Shown here: one piece after another, positions 6,087 to 13,506 of the stretch
How positions within the stretch are numbered: the stretch's first letter is position 1
Layout of the letters: the number at the start of each line of letters is the position of its first letter
Source of the DNA: DATDAH01 sp036525535
GTDB lineage: Bacteria; Actinomycetota; Acidimicrobiia; Acidimicrobiales; DATDAH01
Reading direction: 5' to 3'
Length of the DNA: 19,172 nt
Assembly (NCBI GenBank): GCA_036525535.1
Contig: DATDAH010000064.1
Coordinates: 1 to 19,172, forward strand
Program-made: the position numbers and the translations under genes
Notes under the pieces: model-generated
What the model saw: the letters and a program-made list of their open reading frames with translations, nothing else
Told to the model about the DNA's origin: nothing
Databases searched by the model: none

Positions 6087-7656
6087 CGCGACGCACGATC
6101 TCGTCGAGGCGCTCGGCGAAGGCGTCCAGGCCGAACCACTGGGCCCGCTCGACGGCGCCGGCCGACAGCCGGTCGCGTTCCTGGGCGTCGGCGATCAGAC
6201 CCACGGTCTGGGCCACGAGGTCGTCGAGGTCGGTGAAGTGCCGACCGCTGACGCCCGGCTCGACGATCTCGGCCGGGCCGGCCTGGCCGAGCACGACCGG
6301 AACGGCCCCGGCCGACATCGCCTCCACGATGGAGATCCCGAAGTGCTCCATGCGGTTGGGGTCGTCCTCGAGGTCCTCGCCCAGCCCGGCGGCATGCCAG
6401 AACACCGAGGCCCGGGTGTAGAGGTCGGCCAGGTCGGCACCCGGGGCGTCGACGTGGATCGACACCGGTAGGCCGTCCGCGGCGCTGCGCACCTGGTCCA
6501 GGTACGGCGCGTCGGCCGCGCTGCAGCCGCCCACCAGATGGAGCGACCACCCTTCGGCGCCGCCGTGATCGACCAGGCGACGGAACGCCTCGACCATCTC
6601 GAGCTGCTTCTTGGAATGACCGGCCTTGGGCGCGAAGAAGCGGCCGACACCGAGGATGATCGGCTCTTTGGGGCCCGGATCGTGCAGGCGCACCGGCGGG
6701 TACAGGACCGTGGCGTCCCGGCCCCACCAACGCTGGATCCAACCTCGGGTGAACTCGGAGTTGGCGATCAGCATGTCGTAGGTGTCGAGGAAGTTCTTGT
6801 TGGCCAGCGGCCGGTACAGCAACGGGAACCATGCCCCCAGCGCCGCCCCCAGCCGGTCCCGCCGGCGCACGCCGGTGTGCAGGGTCGACAGCGCCACCCC
6901 CAGCGTCCGATCGTCATCACCCATCCCGTGCTCGGCGGGAACGAAGGTGGTGGCCGTGATGCGGACCTCCACCTCGCCGAGGGCCGGGCGCGGCGGCACG
7001 GTCACGACGACGGGCACGCCTCGGCGACGGACCAGCGCCGACTCCCCGCCCCCCAGGTCGAGGCTGGCCGCCCGCTCGCCGTCCACGCAGACCTCCACGT
7101 GGGCCGCCGGCAGGTCGGCGGGGCGCTGCCGGCGGAACAACATGCGTACGGGCACCGGACGGTCGGCCCGGGCCTCGACGAAGAACGACGCCTCGTCCGC
7201 GGTCCAGAAGTAGCGGGGCCGCCGCCCCTCCCGTGGGTAGAAGCCCTTGCCCCATGCCGTGTCCACCGCCTGGGCCCGGACCAGGGGCCCGAGGACCCGG
7301 ATGGCGCCCCGCTGGGCCCACGACAGGTCACGGGCCGAGCGGGCCGGGAAGTGGGTGATGTAGAGGTTGTGAGGGGCGCCGGCGTCGTCGTCGCTCATGA
7401 ACGACACGTTGATGAACAGGTCGTAGCCCTTGCTGGCCCGCAGCACAGCGCCGGGCCGGTCCCGCAGGACGACCATGCCGATGCCCGCGAGGTCGAGGCG
7501 CAGGCGTTCGGCCAAGCGGGTCAGGTCCACGTCGTCGGGGCCCAACAGGTCGACGGTGTGCTCGGGGTGCCGCGCCAGGACCTGGGCCACGGCCGCCCCG
7601 TAGGTCTCGGCCCCGCCACCGGTGCGCCAGTAGCGGTTGTAGACGGCGATCTTCAT
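6076..7656 (-). CDS. GT4-family (GT-B fold) glycosyltransferase with beta-rich insertion
   Basis: 526 residues from the ATG at 7656; a GTG one codon upstream is the alternative. The N-terminal Rossmann half starts MKIAVYNRYWRTGGGAETYG, the usual glycine-rich GT4 acceptor loop. The C-terminal donor half has ILGVGRFFAPKAGHSKKQLE (334-353), LHLVGG (372-377) and the EX7E motif E437-HFGISIV-E445, characteristic of retaining GT4 enzymes. Residues about 135-262 interrupt the N-terminal half with a beta-strand-rich segment ending in RTLGVALS (250-257), making the protein longer than a usual GT4 of about 380 residues. The stop of the upstream GT2 gene overlaps this ATG (TGATG), so the pair is translationally coupled. 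It probably transfers a sugar during surface glycan assembly; donor and acceptor are unknown. Confidence 0.9.
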   Translation of the reverse strand: MKIAVYNRYWRTGGGAETYGAAVAQVLARHPEHTVDLLGPDDVDLTRLAERLRLDLAGIGMVVLRDRPGAVLRASKGYDLFINVSFMSDDDAGAPHNLYITHFPARSARDLSWAQRGAIRVLGPLVRAQAVDTAWGKGFYPREGRRPRYFWTADEASFFVEARADRPVPVRMLFRRQRPADLPAAHVEVCVDGERAASLDLGGGESALVRRRGVPVVVTVPPRPALGEVEVRITATTFVPAEHGMGDDDRTLGVALSTLHTGVRRRDRLGAALGAWFPLLYRPLANKNFLDTYDMLIANSEFTRGWIQRWWGRDATVLYPPVRLHDPGPKEPIILGVGRFFAPKAGHSKKQLEMVEAFRRLVDHGGAEGWSLHLVGGCSAADAPYLDQVRSAADGLPVSIHVDAPGADLADLYTRASVFWHAAGLGEDLEDDPNRMEHFGISIVEAMSAGAVPVVLGQAGPAEIVEPGVSGRHFTDLDDLVAQTVGLIADAQERDRLSAGAVERAQWFGLDAFAERLDEIVRRATA

Positions 7657-9041
7657 CACTCCTCGTCCTCACCGGCGAGCAGCGCCAGATGCTCGGGCTG
7701 GGGAATCGCCCAACCGATCAGGTCCGCATCGTCAACGATCTGGCGCCGCCGGTTCCGGAACCGGGCCACCAGCATCGCCGGGAGCAGAGCCAGATAGCCG
7801 AGGAAGGAACGGGTGCGCCGCCGGAACAGCACGAGATTGGGACGACGGCCCCGCAGGACCGGGGCCACGACGTCGCGCCGGGCGTAGCTCGCGGTGATGA
7901 GCACGAAGCGGGCAGCGGCGGAAGCGGCGAGCGCCCGGGGCGCGTTCTTCGTCAGCAGCAGCAGGCGGTTGCGCTCGACGAAGTGCTGGAAGAGGGCCGA
8001 GCCTTCGCCGCTGCTGGCGGCGTGGATGTGCCGGATCCGGCTCTCGGGCACGTAGCCGTACCGCCAGCCGCGGCTCCGCCCCCGCCAGGCCAGGTCGGTG
8101 TCCTCGTAGTAGAGGAAGAAGCGCTCGTCGAACAGGCCCACCTCTTCGAGGTAGCGCCGGCGCAGGAGGACCCCGCCACCACACCACGCAAACACCTCGT
8201 CGGGCCCGTCGAACTGACCGTCGTCGCGCTGGAGGTAGCCGCGGTCCGCGCCGTACCCCCCTTCGATCAGGACCGAGCCGACGTTGTTGACCACGTCGTA
8301 GGGCTCCCCCGTCAGCGTCACCTCCACCCAGGACGCGTCCGTCCCCACGTCGAGTGCCACCGGCTCGGACCCGGCGGCGACGGTCACGGCCTTGGCGGAC
8401 TCCGCGGCGAGGCGGAGCCGCACCTGGACCCCGCCGACGTCCCCGACACCCGGCACCGGCACCCGGACCACGGCCCGCCCCTGGGTCCACTCGAACTGGG
8501 CCTCGTCGCCGGCGCCGTGCTCGATGCCCCAGAACCCCTGCACCCGCTGAGCGTCCCGCCAGACGTCCTCCCCGTCGACCTCGACCCCCGAAAGGCGGAC
8601 CCCCAGGTCTCGCCCGTCACCGGTGCCGGGCCGGAAGGTGGGGCTGGTGAGGGTCAGGTCCAGGAACCGGGGGGCGAAGAGGATCCGGGGACAAGCCGCG
8701 CCGAGCCCGGGATCGGCGTCCAGGGCATCGACGAGCGGTCGCAGCCAGCCGGGGTCCACGAAGGCGTCGTTGTTGACGAGGGCGACGTGGTCGAACCCGT
8801 CGAGGTCGCCCATGGCCACGTTGTTGGCCGGGAAGCCGAGGTTGGCGCCGGTCGGCCGGATCTCCAGGTCCGGGAAGCGGCGCCGGAGCTCCCCGTCGCT
8901 GCCGTCGGAGGAGGCGTTGTCGACGACCACGACCTCGAGGTCGGCCGCCGGCCAGTCGGTGCGGCGCAGCGCCTCCACGCAGTCGATGACGTGACGGCCG
9001 CCGTTGAAGTTCAGGACGACGGCACGGACGCGGGGGGACAC
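7656..9041 (-). CDS. GT2-family (GT-A fold) glycosyltransferase, rhamnosyltransferase-like, with beta-rich insertion
   Basis: 461 residues from a GTG at 9041. The N-terminus has the GT2 fold: VVLNFNGGRH (8-17), VVVVDNASSDGS (37-48), GANLGFPANN (65-74) and VALVNNDAFVDPGWL (86-100), which includes the metal-binding NND. The acceptor-side motif YYEDTDLAWR (311-320) follows CGGGVLLRRR. Between them, residues about 125-270 form a beta-rich insertion absent from ordinary GT2 enzymes of about 300 residues. A C-terminal amphipathic or membrane-associated stretch follows. The overall pattern resembles the WbbL/RfbN rhamnosyltransferase group, and the dTDP-rhamnose operon is directly divergent, so rhamnosyl transfer is a reasonable but unproven guess. 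It is coupled to the downstream GT4 gene. Confidence 0.9.
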   Translation of the reverse strand: MSPRVRAVVLNFNGGRHVIDCVEALRRTDWPAADLEVVVVDNASSDGSDGELRRRFPDLEIRPTGANLGFPANNVAMGDLDGFDHVALVNNDAFVDPGWLRPLVDALDADPGLGAACPRILFAPRFLDLTLTSPTFRPGTGDGRDLGVRLSGVEVDGEDVWRDAQRVQGFWGIEHGAGDEAQFEWTQGRAVVRVPVPGVGDVGGVQVRLRLAAESAKAVTVAAGSEPVALDVGTDASWVEVTLTGEPYDVVNNVGSVLIEGGYGADRGYLQRDDGQFDGPDEVFAWCGGGVLLRRRYLEEVGLFDERFFLYYEDTDLAWRGRSRGWRYGYVPESRIRHIHAASSGEGSALFQHFVERNRLLLLTKNAPRALAASAAARFVLITASYARRDVVAPVLRGRRPNLVLFRRRTRSFLGYLALLPAMLVARFRNRRRQIVDDADLIGWAIPQPEHLALLAGEDEE

Positions 9042-9050
9042 GGGGCCGCG

Positions 9051-9056
9051 AGGATA
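9051..9056 (-). promoter_or_regulatory. Possible -10 box for a leaderless transcript of the GT2-GT4 operon
   Basis: The minus strand reads TATCCT, ending 9 nt before the GTG at 9041. The start codon has no clear ribosome binding site. No -35 match is seen at 16-19 nt. Confidence 0.3.
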
Positions 9057-9105
9057 GAGCGCTCACCCTGAGGGGCGCGAGGTGGGGCGTGGTACAACGA
9101 CGGCC

Positions 9106-10212
9106 GTGAAGGGCCTCATCCTTTCCGGCGGGGCCGGCACGCGCCTTCGGCCGATCACCCACACCAGCGCCAAACAGCTGGTGCCGGTGGCCAACAAGCC
9201 CATCCTGTTCTACGGGTTGGAGGACATGGCCGAGGCCGGCATCCGGGAGGTCGGCATCGTCATCGGCGAGACGGGTGACGAGATCCGCGGGGCGGTGGGC
9301 GACGGGTCCGCCTGGGGCCTGGAGGTCACCTACCTCCCCCAGGACGAGCCGTTGGGGCTGGCCCACTGCGTGCTCATCGCCGCCGACTTCTTGGGCCGGG
9401 AGGACTTCGTCATGTACCTCGGCGACAACCTGCTCCGCCAGGGCATCGCCGAGTTCGTCGACAGCTTCGAGGCCGACCGGGCCGCGTCGGCCGCACCGTC
9501 GCTCGACGGCGCCGCGGACCCGCCGTCGGCCCAGATCCTGCTGGCCCGTGTGCCCGACCCGCAACGGTTCGGCGTGGCCGAGATCGGTCCCGACGGCGAG
9601 GTCCTGCAACTGCTGGAGAAGCCCGACGAGCCCCCCTCCGACCTCGCTCTGGTCGGCGTCTACCTGTTCGACGCCACCATTCACGAGGCCGTCGCCGCCA
9701 TCGAGCCGTCGCCCCGGGGCGAGCTGGAGATCACCGATGCCATTCAATGGCTCATCGACCACGGCCATCGGGTCCGCCACGAGATCCTGGACGGCTGGTG
9801 GAAGGACACGGGCAAGCTCGACCCGCTCCTGGAGGGCAACCGCCTGATCCTGGAGACGCTCGAGCGGGCCGTGCGGGGCTCGGTGGACGGGGCGTCCAAC
9901 GTCGAGGGTCGCGTCGTGGTCGAGGACGGGGCCGAGCTCCTGTCCAGCCGGGTCCGAGGCCCGGCCATCATCGGGGCGGGCACGCGTATCGTGAACAGCT
10001 ACGTGGGCCCGTACACCTCCGTCGCCGCCGGCTGCGAGATCATCGACTCCGAGATCGAGCACTCGGTGATCCTGGAGAACAGCCGCATCGTCAACATCCC
10101 CCACGTACAGGACTCGCTGATCGGCAGGGAGGTCGAGGTCGTGCGATCGGGTCGGGTCCCCCGGGCGACCCGGCTGATGCTGGGCGACCACTCCCGCGTC
10201 GACATCGAATAG
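9106..10212 (+). CDS. rmlA: Glucose-1-phosphate thymidylyltransferase, long (RmlA-long/StrD-like) form
   Basis: Joins dTTP and glucose-1-phosphate to make dTDP-glucose, step one of dTDP-L-rhamnose synthesis, in the cytoplasm. From the GTG at 9106 it has 368 residues. The nucleotidyltransferase signature VKGLILSGGAGTRLRPIT starts at residue 1; SAKQLVPVANKPI, YLGDNLL and the C-side WWKDTGK follow. Unlike short RmlA (about 290 residues), it carries about 110 extra C-terminal residues with hexapeptide-like beta-helix repeats (VVVEDGAELL, AIIGAGTRIV, SVILENSRIV), as in the long subtype often linked to secondary-metabolite or glycan clusters. An in-frame GTG at 9082 would add eight residues lacking conservation. 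TACAAC ends 7 nt before the chosen start and no ribosome site is visible, so the message may be leaderless. First gene of rmlACBD. Confidence 0.93.
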   Translation: MKGLILSGGAGTRLRPITHTSAKQLVPVANKPILFYGLEDMAEAGIREVGIVIGETGDEIRGAVGDGSAWGLEVTYLPQDEPLGLAHCVLIAADFLGREDFVMYLGDNLLRQGIAEFVDSFEADRAASAAPSLDGAADPPSAQILLARVPDPQRFGVAEIGPDGEVLQLLEKPDEPPSDLALVGVYLFDATIHEAVAAIEPSPRGELEITDAIQWLIDHGHRVRHEILDGWWKDTGKLDPLLEGNRLILETLERAVRGSVDGASNVEGRVVVEDGAELLSSRVRGPAIIGAGTRIVNSYVGPYTSVAAGCEIIDSEIEHSVILENSRIVNIPHVQDSLIGREVEVVRSGRVPRATRLMLGDHSRVDIE

Positions 10213-10226
10213 GACCTGTGAGCGCC

Positions 10227-10793
10227 ATGGCCGAAGTGACCGAATCCCCCACCATCCGCGACGTGTACGTCGTGACCCCCAAGGTGTTCGGCGACGAGCG
10301 GGGCGTCTTCGTGGAGACCTACCGGCGCGAGTGGTTCCCGCAGGGACGGGAGATGGTCCAGGCCAATCGCAGTGATCGCCGAGCCGGCTCGGTGGTCGGC
10401 TTGCACTACCACCTGCACCAGGCCGACTACTGGTACGTGCCGGCGGGCCGGGCCCGGGTGGTCCTCCACGACCTGCGGGAGGGCTCGGCCACCGACGGGA
10501 ACACCCTCGTGCTCGACCTCGGCGAGGACGCCGACGGCACCCATCCCCACCGGGGCGTGTTCATCCCGCCCGGCGTGGCCCACGGCTTCGCCGCCCTCAC
10601 CGACATGACGATGACCTACCTGGTCGACGGCTACTACAACCCGGCGGACGAACTCGGCGTGGCCTGGGACGACCCGGCGATCGCCGCGGACTGGGGGGTT
10701 ACCGACCCCGTCCTGTCCGACCGGGACCGCACGAACCCCCGGCGCGCCGACCTCGACCAGGGTCGCCGCCCCCACATCGCCCTGCGGACCTGA
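10227..10793 (+). CDS. rmlC: dTDP-4-dehydrorhamnose 3,5-epimerase family protein (divergent RmlC)
   Basis: 188 residues from the ATG at 10227; the GTG at 10218 is an alternative, but AGGA at 10211 is better spaced for the ATG. It is a cupin of the RmlC family, converting dTDP-4-keto-6-deoxyglucose to dTDP-4-keto-L-rhamnose. Visible family motifs are GDERGVFVETYRREWF (22-37), VQANRSD (44-50), GLHYH with the catalytic-type H60, VFIPPGVAHGFAAL (111-124), and YLVDGYYNP (131-139) with the expected Tyr, then WDDP. Two differences from textbook RmlC: the Arg of RGLHYQ is Val58 here, and the QGKLV stretch reads QADYWYV. The position between rmlA and rmlB strongly supports the role despite these changes. 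Gaps to neighbours are 14 and 12 nt. Confidence 0.88.
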   Translation: MAEVTESPTIRDVYVVTPKVFGDERGVFVETYRREWFPQGREMVQANRSDRRAGSVVGLHYHLHQADYWYVPAGRARVVLHDLREGSATDGNTLVLDLGEDADGTHPHRGVFIPPGVAHGFAALTDMTMTYLVDGYYNPADELGVAWDDPAIAADWGVTDPVLSDRDRTNPRRADLDQGRRPHIALRT

Positions 10794-10798
10794 GGAGG
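10793..10798 (+). promoter_or_regulatory. Ribosome binding site of rmlB
   Basis: AGGAGG, a perfect Shine-Dalgarno core, overlaps the rmlC stop codon and lies 7 nt before the GTG at 10806. It fixes the rmlB start and suggests coupling. Confidence 0.75.
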
Positions 10799-10805
10799 CA
10801 GTCCT

Positions 10806-11765
10806 GTGAGCAAGCTGTTCGTCACCGGTGGGGCCGGCTTCATCGGCTCGAACTACGTGGCCTGGATCCTGGCCAACTCCGACGACGACGTCACCGTCTT
10901 CGACGCCCTCACCTACGCCGGCAACACCGACAACCTCCGTCCCTTCGAGGGCGATCCCCGGTTCCGCTTCGTCAAGGGTGACATCACGGACCGGGACGCC
11001 GTGGCCGAGGCCCTTCCCGGCCATGACCAGATCGTCCACTTCGCGGCCGAGAGCCACGTCGACCGCTCGATCGTCGATCCCGACGCCTTCGTCAGCACCA
11101 ACTGCGGCGGCACCAACGTGCTCTGTGACATCGCCCGCCAGGTGGGGGTGGAGCGCTTCCTGCACATCTCCACCGACGAGGTGTACGGCTCGATCGACGA
11201 GGGCTCGTTCTCCGAGACCGACGCGCTGGCTCCCCGGTCGCCCTACTCGGCGGCCAAGGCGGGCTCGGACCTGATCGCGCTCGCCTACCACGAGACCCAT
11301 GGCCTCCCCGTCGTGGTCACCCGCAGCAGCAACAACTTCGGCCCCAACCAGTACCCCGAGAAGGTCATTCCCCTCTTCGTGACCAACCTGCTCGACGGGC
11401 GCAAGGTGCCGCTCTACGGCGACGGCCTGAACGTCCGCGACTGGTGCTTCGTCGACGACAACTGCGAGGCGGTGGACCGGGTTCGGCGCCAAGGGGTGAC
11501 CGGTGAGATCTACAACATCGGGGCCGGCAACGAGATCACCAACAAGGACCTGACCCTGCGCCTGTTGGCCCGCCTCGGCCACGACGAGTCGATGATCGAG
11601 CCGGTCCAGGACCGCCTGGGCCACGATCGCCGCTACTCGATCGACACGACGAAGGTCCGGGCGCTCGGTTGGTCCCCCCGCCACGACCTGGACGCCGCCT
11701 TGGACCAGACCGTCAGTTGGTACCGGGACAACCGTTGGTGGTGGGAACCCCTCCTGGGCTCGTGA
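10806..11765 (+). CDS. rmlB: dTDP-glucose 4,6-dehydratase
   Basis: 319 residues, a typical length. It is an extended short-chain dehydrogenase/reductase that oxidises, dehydrates and reduces dTDP-glucose to dTDP-4-keto-6-deoxyglucose using bound NAD. The NAD motif GGAGFIG is at 8-14. HFAAESHVDRSI (78-89) is diagnostic of this enzyme. The catalytic STDEVYG (122-128) supplies T123, D124 and E125, and SPYSAAKAGSD (145-155) supplies Y147 and K151. RSSNNFGPNQYPEKVIP (173-189) and RDWCFVDD (211-218) are the substrate-side motifs. All key residues are intact. It sits 12 nt after rmlC and 7 nt before rmlD. Confidence 0.96.
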   Translation: MSKLFVTGGAGFIGSNYVAWILANSDDDVTVFDALTYAGNTDNLRPFEGDPRFRFVKGDITDRDAVAEALPGHDQIVHFAAESHVDRSIVDPDAFVSTNCGGTNVLCDIARQVGVERFLHISTDEVYGSIDEGSFSETDALAPRSPYSAAKAGSDLIALAYHETHGLPVVVTRSSNNFGPNQYPEKVIPLFVTNLLDGRKVPLYGDGLNVRDWCFVDDNCEAVDRVRRQGVTGEIYNIGAGNEITNKDLTLRLLARLGHDESMIEPVQDRLGHDRRYSIDTTKVRALGWSPRHDLDAALDQTVSWYRDNRWWWEPLLGS

Positions 11766-11772
11766 GCAACTC

Positions 11773-12612
11773 GTGAAGGTCCTGGTCACGGGCGCGGGCG
11801 GGCAGGTCGGCACCGAGTTGCTGACGGCCTTCCCTGGTCACGAGGTGGTGGGCGTCACCCACGGTGAGCTCGACGTGGGCGACCGTGACGCCGTGCTCGC
11901 GGCCCTGGCCGCCGAGGCTCCGGACGCCGTGGTCCACGCCGCGGCCTGGACCGCCGTCGACGCCTGCGAGGCAGATCCCGACCGGGCCCTCCGGGTCAAC
12001 GCCCTCGGCACCCGCCACGTCGTGGAGGCTGCTCGCCGGCTGGGGGCCCGGGTCTGCTACCTGTCCACGGACTACGTGTTCGACGGCACCAAGGTCGAGC
12101 CCTACGACGAGTGGGACGCGCCCGCGCCCCGATCGGCCTACGGCCGGTCCAAGCTCGGCGGGGAGCAGGCCCTCGGGGCGGAGGACACCGTCGTGCGCAC
12201 GTCCTGGGTCTGTGGCCGGTACGGGCCGAACATGGTGGCCACCATCCTGCGCCTGGCCGCCGAGCCCGGGCCGTTGCGCTTCGTGGACGACCAACGGGGC
12301 CACCCGACCTTCGCCGACGACCTGGCCACCATGGTCGCCCGGCTGGTCCTGGAGGAACGGCCGGGCCGGTTCCACGTCACCAACCAGGGCGCGGTGTCGT
12401 GGTTCGAGTTCGCCGGGGCGGTGCTGGCCGCGGCGGGTGACGACCCCGGCCGGGTCGAGCCCATCGCCACGACCGACCTCGATCCGCCGCGGCCGGCACC
12501 CCGGCCCGCGAACTCCGTGCTCGACAACGCGGCCCTGCGCCTGAGCGGGATCGACCTGCTGGACCACTACGAGGCCCCGCTGTCCCGTCTGGTGGCGCAC
12601 CTGCGCTCCTGA
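11773..12612 (+). CDS. rmlD: dTDP-4-dehydrorhamnose reductase
   Basis: 279 residues from a GTG 7 nt after the rmlB stop. It is a short-chain dehydrogenase that reduces dTDP-4-keto-L-rhamnose to dTDP-L-rhamnose with NAD(P)H, completing the pathway. The nucleotide motif is GAGGQVG (7-13). Family motifs are VVHAAAWTAVDACE (53-66), NALGT (76-80), YLSTDYVFDGTK (96-107), YGRSKLGGE (123-131, catalytic Y123 and K127) and RTSWVCG. The C-terminus has the usual RPANSVLDN stretch. No odd residues were noted. It is the last gene of the rml operon; a GC-rich hairpin begins at its stop codon. Confidence 0.95.
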   Translation: MKVLVTGAGGQVGTELLTAFPGHEVVGVTHGELDVGDRDAVLAALAAEAPDAVVHAAAWTAVDACEADPDRALRVNALGTRHVVEAARRLGARVCYLSTDYVFDGTKVEPYDEWDAPAPRSAYGRSKLGGEQALGAEDTVVRTSWVCGRYGPNMVATILRLAAEPGPLRFVDDQRGHPTFADDLATMVARLVLEERPGRFHVTNQGAVSWFEFAGAVLAAAGDDPGRVEPIATTDLDPPRPAPRPANSVLDNAALRLSGIDLLDHYEAPLSRLVAHLRS

Positions 12613-12630
12613 CCCGGACTCGGGCCGGGT
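12612..12630 (+). terminator. Possible hairpin terminator after rmlD
   Basis: ACCCGG (12612-12617) and CCGGGT (12625-12630) form a perfect 6-bp GC-rich stem with a 7-nt loop right at the rmlD stop. There is no T-run, so intrinsic termination is uncertain. Confidence 0.25.
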
Positions 12631-12689
12631 GACCCCCACCCACTAACGTCCGTCCGGTTCCGGGCGTGGATGGCGAGAAAGGCACCCTC

Positions 12690-13496
12690 ATGGCTTCGAA
12701 GTTCCCTCGTTGGATCGGTCTCCTCCTCTTCGGTCTCCTGGCGTTCGTCGCCGTGGGCTGTGGGGGCGACGACTCCTCCGGCGACGAGGAGGGCTCCGAT
12801 GCCCTTGACGAAGAGCAGTTCGTCTCCGAGTTCGACGAGATCTGCCTCGACGTCAGCGCCGACCTCGACGCCCTCGACACTCCCGAGAACAACGAGGAGC
12901 TGGCCGAGCAGGCCAACGAAGCGATCGACATCGCCAGCGACGGCCTCGACGAGATGGCCGCCCTCACCCCGCCGGCCGACCTGGCCGACGACGTCGACGA
13001 CCTCAACGTGGTCCTCAGTAACCGCATCGACCTCTTCACCGAGCTGCAGCAAGCGGCCGAGGACGACGACGACGACGCCATCAACGACCTCGCCGACGAG
13101 AACGCCGAGCTGGAGAGCCAGGCCGACGAGTTGGGCGAGGACATCGGCCTCGACTGCTTCGCCGACGACGACAGCTCCGACGACTTCTCCGATGACAGCA
13201 GCGACTTCTCCGACGACTTCAGCTCGGACTTCTCCGACGACTTCAGCTCGGACTTCTCCGACGACGCCGCGCTGGGTGAGGCGGTCGAGCCGTCGGACTT
13301 CATCCCCGAGTACGGCACCGAGGCTCAGTTCGACTCGCTGGCCGACAACTGCTTCGCCGGCGACCTCGCCGCCTGCGACCAGCTCTACGCCCAGACCCCG
13401 ATCTCGGACCTGGACAACTCCTACGAGGGCTACGGCGCCACATGCGGCGGTCGTCTGCCCGAGGAGCAGCCCGGCCAGTGCGTCGCTCTGGGGTGA
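12690..13496 (+). CDS. Acidic secreted lipoprotein with Asp/Ser/Phe tandem repeats and Cys-rich C-terminal domain
   Basis: 268 residues from the ATG at 12690, with GAGAAAGG about 7 nt upstream; the GTG at 12666 is less likely. A signal peptide (FPRWIGLLLFGLLAFVAVGC) ends in a plausible lipobox AVGC with C24, so the protein is probably lipid-anchored outside the membrane. Residues 45-156 are helical and very acidic, bounded by C52 and C156. Residues 159-192 are a low-complexity FSDDFSSD repeat. The C-terminal domain (about 205-268) has NCFAGDLAACDQLY and YGATCGGR with C221, C229, C252 and C264; this short domain recurs, to my knowledge, in actinobacterial secreted proteins. No enzymatic motif is visible. 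The acidic repeat could bind cations or space the C-terminal domain from the membrane. Function unknown. Confidence 0.8.
   Translation: MASKFPRWIGLLLFGLLAFVAVGCGGDDSSGDEEGSDALDEEQFVSEFDEICLDVSADLDALDTPENNEELAEQANEAIDIASDGLDEMAALTPPADLADDVDDLNVVLSNRIDLFTELQQAAEDDDDDAINDLADENAELESQADELGEDIGLDCFADDDSSDDFSDDSSDFSDDFSSDFSDDFSSDFSDDAALGEAVEPSDFIPEYGTEAQFDSLADNCFAGDLAACDQLYAQTPISDLDNSYEGYGATCGGRLPEEQPGQCVALG
13203..13265 (+). repeat. 24-nt perfect tandem repeat, 2.6 copies, inside the lipoprotein gene
   Basis: Identical units at 13203-13226 and 13227-13250 and a partial one at 13251-13265 encode the DFSDDFSS octapeptide. Perfect identity at every codon suggests recent slippage or expansion in frame. 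Confidence 0.95.
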
Positions 13497-13506
13497 CCCC
13501 GCTCCG

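Noticed and set aside
8617..11813. Long open minus-strand frames (524 and 604 codons) opposite rmlA, rmlC and rmlB
   Set aside because: The plus-strand genes are unambiguous by motif. The antisense products are low-complexity Val/Gly/Arg/Asp-rich with no domain, an effect of codon bias.
13490..13500. Palindrome GGGGTGACCCC at the lipoprotein stop as a bidirectional terminator
   Set aside because: It has only 5-bp arms with a one-base centre, no T-run, and overlaps the stop codon. Chance is likely in such GC-rich sequence.
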